From Aquitalea sp. (GTDB lineage: Bacteria; Pseudomonadota; Gammaproteobacteria; Burkholderiales; Chromobacteriaceae), in contig JAFANL010000148.1 in NCBI GenBank assembly GCA_019232735.1, positions 1 to 11,064 on the forward strand: 11,064 nt of DNA, read 5' to 3'. A program made the position numbers and the translations under genes. Positions 6,888-11,064 of this stretch are shown in pieces. Each line of letters begins with the position of its first letter. Position 1 is the stretch's first letter. The notes below the pieces were generated by a model, which worked only from the letters and a program-made list of their open reading frames with translations, did not search any database and was not told the origin of the DNA.

Positions 6888-8381
6888 TTACAGGCTGATC
6901 CAGGTGGTTTTGAGCTGACTGAACTTGTCCAGTGCATGCAGGGAAAGATCGCGGCCAAAGCCGGACTGCTTGCAGCCACCAAAGGGAATACCGGGGTCGA
7001 GGGCGTCCACGGTATTCACCGATACCGTGCCGGCACGCAGCGCCCGCGCTACCCGATGGGCACGGCGCAACTGGTCGGTCCATACCGCGGCGGCCAGGCC
7101 GTAAATGCTGTCATTGGCCATGGCGATCGCCTCGGCCTCGCTGTCAAAGCGCAGTACCGACAGTACCGGGCCAAAAATTTCCTCACGGGCAATGCGCATG
7201 TCCGGCGTGACGCCAGTAAACAAGGTGGGTTGCAGGTAGCAGTCGCTGTCGCCGATACGCAGTCGCTCACCACCGGCCAGCAGGCTGGCACCTTGTTGCA
7301 GACCGCTAGCGATAAAGCCCTGCACGCGGGCGGTATGGGCCGCATCCACCAGCGTGCCTTGCCGAGTGGCCGGGTCCAGCGGATTGCCAGGCTGGAAGGC
7401 GGCCATTTCGGCCAGCACTTTCTCGACAAAACAGTCGTGGATGCTGGATTCCACCAGCAAACGCGAACTGGCCGAACACACCTGACCCTGGTTAAAGTAG
7501 ATGCCAAAGGCGGCCTTGCGCGCCGCGGCGTCCAGATCGGCACAGTCGGCAAATACCAGATTCGGGCTCTTGCCACCGCACTCCAGCCACACCATCTTCA
7601 TATTGGAGGCGGCGGAATAGCCCAGAAAGCACTTGCCGATTTCGGTACTGCCGGTAAAGGACAGGCAATCGATATCCGGATGCAAGCCCATGGCCTGCCC
7701 GGCCTCTTGGCCATAACCGGGCAAGACATTGAGCACCCCATCCGGCAGCCCGGCCTCACTGGCCAGCTGCGCCAGACGAATGGCGGACAGTGGCGACTGC
7801 TCGGCCGGTTTCAACAGCACGCTATTGCCGGCGGCCAAGGCCGGGGCAACTTTCCAGGCCGCCATATCCAGTGGGAAATTCCACGGAATCACCGCCGCCA
7901 CCACGCCCACCGGCTCGCGTGTGACCAGTGCCAGTGCGTCCGGCCCGGTGGGAGCCACTTCGTAATACAACTTGTCGCAGGCCTCGGCATACCAGTCGAA
8001 CAGTGCCGCCGTGGCCGGCACATCAATGCTCAACGCATCGCTGATCGGCTTGCCCATGTCCAGGCAGTCCAGCAGCGCCAACTCATCGGCATTGTCCCGT
8101 AACAGTTGCGCCAGTTTTTGCAGTACCGGTTTGCGTTCCCGTGGATGACAGCGCGACCAGTGACCGGCATCAAAGCTGCGGCGGGCGGCCGCAACAGCCA
8201 GATCCACATCCGCCTGGTCGCAGCGTGCCACCATGGCCAGTGTCTTGCCCGTATGCGGGCACAGGCTGGCAAACTGGCGGCCATCCCGCGCATCCTGCAG
8301 GCGACCATCGATATAAGCCTGACTGGCAGGCTGCAAGGTGGCGGCGCATGCCGTCCAGAATGACAGATCTCGCGAAGACAT
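6888..8381 (-). CDS. puuC: PuuC-like aldehyde dehydrogenase (4-aminobutanal type)
   Basis: This 497-residue NAD(P)-dependent aldehyde dehydrogenase resembles PuuC/KauB enzymes throughout. Landmarks are IPWNFP with the oxyanion Asn168, KPAEQSPLSA with Lys191, the FTGSTEIG nucleotide loop near 242-249, the general base Glu267 in WLECGGKS, the nucleophile Cys302 in GQVCSAS, EEIFGPVL, and the C-terminal SLHALDKFSQLKTTWISL shared with PuuC. It probably oxidises 4-aminobutanal to GABA, following the aminotransferase encoded next in the same direction. PuuC itself handles gamma-glutamyl-aminobutyraldehyde, but no PuuA-like ligase is seen here, so the free aldehyde is the likelier substrate. The ATG is preceded by AGGAGAG at seven bases. 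It appears to be the first gene of the operon, divergent from a LuxR-type regulator, with palindromes in the shared upstream region. Confidence 0.92.
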   Translation of the reverse strand: MSSRDLSFWTACAATLQPASQAYIDGRLQDARDGRQFASLCPHTGKTLAMVARCDQADVDLAVAAARRSFDAGHWSRCHPRERKPVLQKLAQLLRDNADELALLDCLDMGKPISDALSIDVPATAALFDWYAEACDKLYYEVAPTGPDALALVTREPVGVVAAVIPWNFPLDMAAWKVAPALAAGNSVLLKPAEQSPLSAIRLAQLASEAGLPDGVLNVLPGYGQEAGQAMGLHPDIDCLSFTGSTEIGKCFLGYSAASNMKMVWLECGGKSPNLVFADCADLDAAARKAAFGIYFNQGQVCSASSRLLVESSIHDCFVEKVLAEMAAFQPGNPLDPATRQGTLVDAAHTARVQGFIASGLQQGASLLAGGERLRIGDSDCYLQPTLFTGVTPDMRIAREEIFGPVLSVLRFDSEAEAIAMANDSIYGLAAAVWTDQLRRAHRVARALRAGTVSVNTVDALDPGIPFGGCKQSGFGRDLSLHALDKFSQLKTTWISL

Positions 8382-8511
8382 CGTGCTACTCTCCTGTCAG
8401 GGCCAAGCGGCCCCGGGCTGGGTGATTGCGGGTCAGAACCGTCGCAGAAGACGAAAACTGTCCATTGCCGCCAGTCTAGGCAGACCACCCCTAGCCGCCC
8501 ATAGCCTCCAT

Positions 8512-8541
8512 GGGTTAGCTGGCTAACCCCTCGGGGGTAGC
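8512..8541. promoter_or_regulatory. Candidate operator: GGGTTAGC-TG-GCTAACCC plus third half-site
   Basis: GGGTTAGC (8512-8519) and GCTAACCC (8522-8529) form a perfect palindrome with a two-base centre. A third, near-identical half-site GGGGTAGC follows at 8534-8541, so that CTAACCCC and GGGGGTAG make a second overlapping inverted repeat with one mismatch. Size and symmetry suit a dimeric LuxR-type HTH protein. The likely binder is the adjacent regulator, acting on the dehydrogenase operon, its own gene or both; this is inference. Confidence 0.55.
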
Positions 8542-8545
8542 GCCA

Positions 8546-8560
8546 CCGGCACCGTGCCGG
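8546..8560. repeat. Perfect 15-bp palindrome in the regulator leader
   Basis: CCGGCAC (8546-8552), a central C, and GTGCCGG (8554-8560). It ends 36 bases before the chosen start codon of the LuxR-type gene. With a one-base centre it is better as a protein-binding site than as an RNA hairpin. Confidence 0.5.
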
Positions 8561-8596
8561 GGCATGATGGAAACCATTCGCAAACAAAGGGAAAAC

Positions 8597-9394
8597 ATGG
8601 ACGTCGCGGTGGCAGACCTGGCTTTTCACCAGAAGCTGGGTCGACTGATTGAAAAACTGGGCGATAGCGACTTCTGGCCGGCACTGGCGCGCCTCCTTGC
8701 GGGTGTCGCCACCTTCGATACCTGGGTGGTGCTGCTGTTTCAGGCAGAACAGCCACCGCGCATCCTGGCGGATCATGCTGCCAATCTGGCTGCGGCCGAC
8801 CTGTTTGCCGATTACCGCGCCCGGCTCTACCGCATTGACCCCTTCTATGCCTTCAGCCAGCACGCTCCGGCGACCGGTCTTTATCGGCTGGATGACGTGG
8901 CGCCGGACTCCTTCCGCGATACCGAGTATTTCCGCCAGTACTTCAGCCGCAATGTCGGCGCCGACGAGCTGCAGTTTTTGCTCCCGATTGCCGGACAGGG
9001 CATTTTGTCGCTGTCACTGGGCAGCCGCCGACGTTTCAGCGATGCCGAAGTCGGTGCCTGCCAGCTGTTCAGCCCCTGGCTGCTGCCCTTGATGGGCAAG
9101 GCCATCCAGTTTGATGGTCAGCTGGCCGAGCAGCTGCAGCACAACCCAGCCGAACGCCAGACACGTCTGGAAGACGCTTTGCGCCAACGCGGCGAACCCC
9201 ATCTGACCGAACGCGAAGTGCAGGTCGCCCTGCTGATTCTGGCAGGTCACTCCACCAAGGCCATCGCCCGCGAACTGGGCATCTCGCTGGACACCGCCAA
9301 GGTGCATCGGCGCAATCTATACGCCAAGCTGGGTGTCACCCACCAGGCGGGTCTGTTCCTGCTGTTTTCCGCCCCGAGTGGCAGCGGACTTTGA
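8597..9394 (+). CDS. LuxR-type HTH transcriptional regulator, likely for the polyamine operon
   Basis: This 265-residue protein ends in a LuxR/GerE-type helix-turn-helix at about residues 203-256 (LTEREVQV, then AGHSTKAIARELGISLDTAKVHRRNLYAKLGV). The N-terminal 180 residues form an alpha/beta sensory region with YRIDPFYAF at 79-86 and YFRQYF at 111-116. This looks GAF/PAS-like rather than an acyl-homoserine-lactone-binding domain, and I see no phosphoacceptor receiver domain. It probably binds a small molecule, perhaps a polyamine or a breakdown product. The ATG at 8597 is chosen for AAAGGG at five to six bases upstream; in-frame ATGs at 8564 and 8567 sit immediately after the 15-bp palindrome and lack a good site. 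Divergent placement from the dehydrogenase-aminotransferase genes is the main argument for its target. Activator or repressor is not decidable. Confidence 0.85.
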   Translation: MDVAVADLAFHQKLGRLIEKLGDSDFWPALARLLAGVATFDTWVVLLFQAEQPPRILADHAANLAAADLFADYRARLYRIDPFYAFSQHAPATGLYRLDDVAPDSFRDTEYFRQYFSRNVGADELQFLLPIAGQGILSLSLGSRRRFSDAEVGACQLFSPWLLPLMGKAIQFDGQLAEQLQHNPAERQTRLEDALRQRGEPHLTEREVQVALLILAGHSTKAIARELGISLDTAKVHRRNLYAKLGVTHQAGLFLLFSAPSGSGL

Positions 9395-9597
9395 ACCGCA
9401 GGCGACGCCTTGCTGACCCCTATCAAACTGGTCGCATTTTATTTCTTACATTTCAATGCCTTGTAAAATTTCAACATCAGCAGGCGGCAAGAATGCCACA
9501 GTTTTTTCCATTACCTGCCCCTGATTTTGAAATCGGCATTGCCAAATAATTTGAATTTGTACACAATCATAGCAACACAAGCAGCAAGGAAAGCCAG
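9395..9597. promoter_or_regulatory. A+T-rich region upstream of the autoprotease gene, with small repeats
   Basis: This 203-base gap is A+T-rich. ATTTCAA occurs at 9450-9456 and 9468-9474, and inverted at 9527-9533. AATGCC occurs at 9455-9460 and 9492-9497, and inverted at 9535-9540. No canonical LexA box of the CTGT-N8-ACAG type was found by eye. A usable promoter lies at the right end and is listed separately. No terminator of the LuxR-type gene is evident. Confidence 0.35.
9539..9567 (+). promoter_or_regulatory. Candidate sigma-70 promoter of the autoprotease gene
   Basis: TTGCCA (9539-9544) as -35 and CACAAT (9562-9567) as -10 are separated by 17 bases, 30 bases before the start codon. 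The -10 overlaps an imperfect inverted repeat around TTGTACACAA, a possible autoregulatory site. Confidence 0.35.
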
Positions 9598-10176
9598 ATG
9601 GCGCAAGGTGGCAAACGGGATGGCGCGGGGCGCAAATCAGCATTTGGTGGCGACAAGACTGTCGCCATGCGGGTGCCGGAACCATTACGCCCGCTACTGG
9701 AAGGCTGGCTGGCTGAATACCGCCAACTGCGTTCGGTCAGGACTGCAGACACCGAGGACATTCGTACCCTGTCCGATACGCTCAGCCAGCTATCCCTGCC
9801 CTTGTTTGCCAGCCGGGTTCCGGCCGGCTCACCGGTGGCCGCAGATGACCTGAAAGAAGCCGATATTGATCTGAACGCTCATCTGGTCAGCCACCCGGCC
9901 AGTACCTTCATGGTGACCGTCAAGGGGGATTCCATGCTCAACGCCGGCATTCACGATGGCGACCTGCTGATCGTGGATCGCGCTTTGCCAGCCCGTAACG
10001 GCAAGGTTGTGGTTGCCGTCATCAATGGCGAGCTGACGGTAAAACGGCTGGAAAAAACGGCAGACCGACTGTTTCTGATGCCGGAGAACCCGGCCTATGC
10101 GCCGATCGAAGTACCGGAAGACGCAGCACTGTTTATCTGGGGTGTGGTCACCAATGTCATCCACCCCATCTCGTAA
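9598..10176 (+). CDS. UmuD/LexA-type (S24) autoprotease with basic N-terminal extension
   Basis: This 192-residue protein has a C-terminal S24 self-cleaving domain. The predicted cleavage bond is Ala76-Gly77 in RVPAGSPVAADD, the catalytic serine is Ser112 in VKGDSMLNAGIHDGDLLIVD, and the lysine is Lys149 in GELTVKRL. The 37-residue Ser-Lys spacing equals that of E. coli UmuD (60/97). Unlike UmuD it has about 70 residues before the cleavage site. These start with a Gly/Lys/Arg-rich stretch (GGKRDGAGRKSAFGG) and TVAMRVPEPLRPLLEGWL, which looks like a small DNA-binding segment, perhaps ribbon-helix-helix. It may be a DNA-damage-responsive repressor cut when RecA is activated, or a polymerase accessory subunit. 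No umuC follows, and the next gene encodes a 48-residue protein. The start has AAGGAAAG upstream. Function as repressor is inference. Confidence 0.85.
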   Translation: MAQGGKRDGAGRKSAFGGDKTVAMRVPEPLRPLLEGWLAEYRQLRSVRTADTEDIRTLSDTLSQLSLPLFASRVPAGSPVAADDLKEADIDLNAHLVSHPASTFMVTVKGDSMLNAGIHDGDLLIVDRALPARNGKVVVAVINGELTVKRLEKTADRLFLMPENPAYAPIEVPEDAALFIWGVVTNVIHPIS

Positions 10177-10187
10177 AGGAGAGCATG

Positions 10188-10334
10188 ATGCAAATCGATG
10201 AAAGCCTGATCAAGATGAAGTTCATGGACTGGCGTCGCCTGCCGCGCGCCTTCCGCGAAGTACGCGCCGGACAGCCTCAGGTGCTGGTATCCCGTACCGG
10301 ACGCAGCTATTTTGTCCCGGTCCAGTTTGTCTGA
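10188..10334 (+). CDS. 48-residue protein of unknown function, co-transcribed with the autoprotease gene
   Basis: This small frame begins 11 bases after the autoprotease stop codon, with AGGAG six bases before the ATG at 10188; the neighbouring ATG at 10185 is three bases from the site and less likely. The product starts MQIDESLIKMKFMDWRRL, is basic in its centre (RRLPRAFREVRAG) and ends SRTGRSYFVPVQFV. It has no signal peptide, transmembrane helix or cysteine. The ending has a loose likeness to the beta-hairpin of Phd/YefM-type antitoxins (VxRxGxPVAVLVP), but no toxin gene is adjacent, so I do not assign it. The tight spacing, strong ribosome site and a terminator right after it argue that it is a real second gene of a two-gene operon. 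Confidence 0.65.
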   Translation: MQIDESLIKMKFMDWRRLPRAFREVRAGQPQVLVSRTGRSYFVPVQFV

Positions 10335-10366
10335 ACCCGATAGCAGCACGGGATGCAAACCATGTA

Positions 10367-10391
10367 AAACGGCCAGCAATGCTGGCCGTTT
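10367..10391. terminator. Strong bidirectional intrinsic terminator
   Basis: AAACGGCCAGC (10367-10377) and GCTGGCCGTTT (10381-10391) form a perfect 11-bp stem with a 3-base loop, with A residues before and T residues after. It ends the autoprotease operon and also lies 69 bases past the stop of the convergent pterin gene, so it can serve both strands. Confidence 0.85.
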
Positions 10392-10459
10392 CCATTTGAC
10401 TATCCAGCTAGCTGCATCACACCGCGCAGCCAATGGGAGCTTGACTGGCGCGCCTGATA

Positions 10460-10813
10460 TCAACGCTCCGCAGTCACCGTAATGCCTACCTGACAGTCAG
10501 GGTGAATATGCTTCTTGGCCAACTGGCAGATCACTTTCCGAATCCGTCCATCAACCGCCATGATGGCCTGAATGACATCATGGACAAAATTTTCCTGCAG
10601 CTTGTAGGGGCGCACAGCCAGCTTTTTGGCGATATCCCGGATCTTGTCGTAATCAATACCGTCACCCAACTGCTCGGAAACCAGGTCGTAGTCATCCACA
10701 CTGGCGGTAATGTTCAGCACAACACTTTGCGGCGTATCCACTTCATGCGGATAAATGCCCAGAATCATTTCCAGCTCAAGATGGGCAACATTCAAATCGA
10801 CACTAAACCGCAT
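10460..10813 (-). CDS. Dihydroneopterin aldolase/epimerase family protein (FolB/FolX)
   Basis: This 117-residue protein matches the length and layout of the FolB/FolX family, which forms tunnel-fold octamers acting on dihydroneopterin or its triphosphate. Visible landmarks are LGIYPHEVDTPQSVVLNI at about 18-35, with the Glu near 24 and Gln near 29 typical of the family, GIDYDKIRDIAKKL at 52-65, the ENFVHDVIQAI helix and a C-terminal strand VGITVTAER. A lysine pair (KK near residues 99-100) lies where FolB carries its catalytic lysine, but the following proline of FolB is missing. FolX, the triphosphate epimerase of tetrahydromonapterin synthesis, is therefore an equal candidate. Its start overlaps the end of the upstream reductase gene by 11 bases, showing translational coupling. 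The start has GGGGGC upstream. Confidence 0.8.
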   Translation of the reverse strand: MRFSVDLNVAHLELEMILGIYPHEVDTPQSVVLNITASVDDYDLVSEQLGDGIDYDKIRDIAKKLAVRPYKLQENFVHDVIQAIMAVDGRIRKVICQLAKKHIHPDCQVGITVTAER

Positions 10814-11064
10814 ACTTGCCCCCGGTCAGATACATGACATCCCGCAAGGAAGGGACCAGGTGCTGTCCACCATCCACGACCAGCGATTGCCCGGTGAGCA
10901 GCTCGTTTTCCGCAAAGTAGAACACGGCCCTGGCAATATCCAGCGGCGTACTGCCCCGCTGTGTGGGCGTGCGTTGATGGATCTGCGCGAACTGCTCCGG
11001 GGTCTGCTCCGCGCTGGGCAAGGTCAGGCCCGGTGCCACTTCATTGATACGCAGCTTGGCCGCC
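10803..11064 (-). CDS. Short-chain dehydrogenase/reductase, 3' part (FolM-like)
   Basis: The gene enters from the right edge, and only about the last 86 residues are present, beginning AAKLRINEVAPGL. The segment VAPGL, followed by a substrate-loop region, then DIARAVFYFAENELLTGQSLVVDGGQHL, is the standard C-terminal part of short-chain dehydrogenases; the catalytic YxxxK and the nucleotide motif lie outside the window. Because it overlaps a FolB/FolX-type gene, a pterin reductase such as FolM (dihydromonapterin or dihydrofolate reductase) is the favoured role, by context rather than by specific motif. The residues after VDGGQHL (LRDVMYLTGGKYAV) form a longer tail than in most members. A general SDR oxidoreductase remains possible. 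Confidence 0.8.
   Translation of the reverse strand, partial: AAKLRINEVAPGLTLPSAEQTPEQFAQIHQRTPTQRGSTPLDIARAVFYFAENELLTGQSLVVDGGQHLVPSLRDVMYLTGGKYAV

Larger units (their letters stand above)
8382..8596. promoter_or_regulatory. Divergent regulatory region between dehydrogenase operon and LuxR-type gene
   Basis: This 215-base region must carry promoters for both directions. It holds a perfect 18-bp palindrome, an adjoining extra half-site and a 15-bp palindrome, listed separately. GTCT..AGAC arms near 8474-8485 form another small inverted repeat. I found no convincing sigma-70 hexamer pair in either direction, which fits activator-dependent promoters but does not prove it. Confidence 0.6.

Noticed and set aside
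6936..8102. 388-codon open frame on the + strand opposite the aldehyde dehydrogenase gene
   Set aside because: Antisense shadow of a fully conserved dehydrogenase; composition (Gly/His/Gln-rich) is typical of reversed GC-rich codons.
8030..8863. 277-codon - strand frame spanning the regulatory region and parts of both divergent genes
   Set aside because: It would overlap the dehydrogenase gene out of frame and run antisense to the regulator; no recognisable protein.
8577..9394. Quorum-sensing (acyl-homoserine lactone) receptor
   Set aside because: Only the C-terminal HTH is LuxR-like; the N-terminal region does not show the conserved autoinducer-binding residues that I can recognise.
9395..9597. 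SOS (LexA) box upstream of the autoprotease gene
   Set aside because: No CTGT-N8-ACAG-like sequence was found by eye; a weight-matrix scan would be needed to be certain.
1..11064. CRISPR array, insertion sequence, prophage or tRNA
   Set aside because: No spaced direct repeats, transposase or integrase frames, terminal repeats or cloverleaf-like sequence were seen.

Overview
The window looks like chromosome from a G+C-rich betaproteobacterium, most likely of the order Neisseriales (Chromobacterium/Aquitalea-like). This is inferred from the high GC, a short phasin_2-type granule protein, Pseudomonas-like polyamine catabolism genes and a pterin gene pair. No rRNA, tRNA, insertion sequence, integrase or CRISPR array is visible. 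It reads as ordinary chromosome with a few unusual small genes.

Layout. Positions 1-2446 (+ strand): a small thioredoxin-fold protein (98-433), then a 641-residue cobalamin-binding-type radical SAM protein (521-2446) with an unusual CX4CX2C cluster motif. Positions 2447-3109: a regulatory region, a phasin-like polyhydroxyalkanoate granule protein (2669-3061) and a strong hairpin terminator. Positions 3135-8381 (all - strand): reading from the right, a PuuC-like aldehyde dehydrogenase, a SpuC-like putrescine aminotransferase, a PotF-like polyamine-binding protein, an orphan family-3 solute-binding protein and a 55-residue protein with a compact CDGSH motif. A LuxR-type regulator (8597-9394, +) is divergent from the aldehyde dehydrogenase. 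The intergenic region between them carries a perfect 18-bp palindrome, an extra half-site and a second 15-bp palindrome. Positions 9598-10334 (+): a UmuD/LexA-type autoprotease with a basic N-terminal extension and no umuC beside it, followed 11 bases after its stop codon by a 48-residue protein I do not recognise; a textbook terminator closes this unit. Positions 10460-11064 (- strand): a dihydroneopterin aldolase/epimerase family protein overlapping the 3' end of a short-chain dehydrogenase that runs off the right edge.

How the genes may work together. The central block is a polyamine module: the PotF-like protein captures a polyamine in the periplasm, the aminotransferase converts putrescine to 4-aminobutanal, and the dehydrogenase oxidises that to GABA. 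The divergent LuxR-type protein is the obvious candidate regulator. No permease or ATPase for the binding protein lies in the window, and no gamma-glutamyl-putrescine synthetase is seen, so the transamination route is favoured. The points most worth a second look are the stand-alone S24 autoprotease with its small partner, the palindromes between regulator and operon, the compact CDGSH protein, the CX4CX2C radical SAM enzyme, and changed ligand-site residues in the PotF-like protein.
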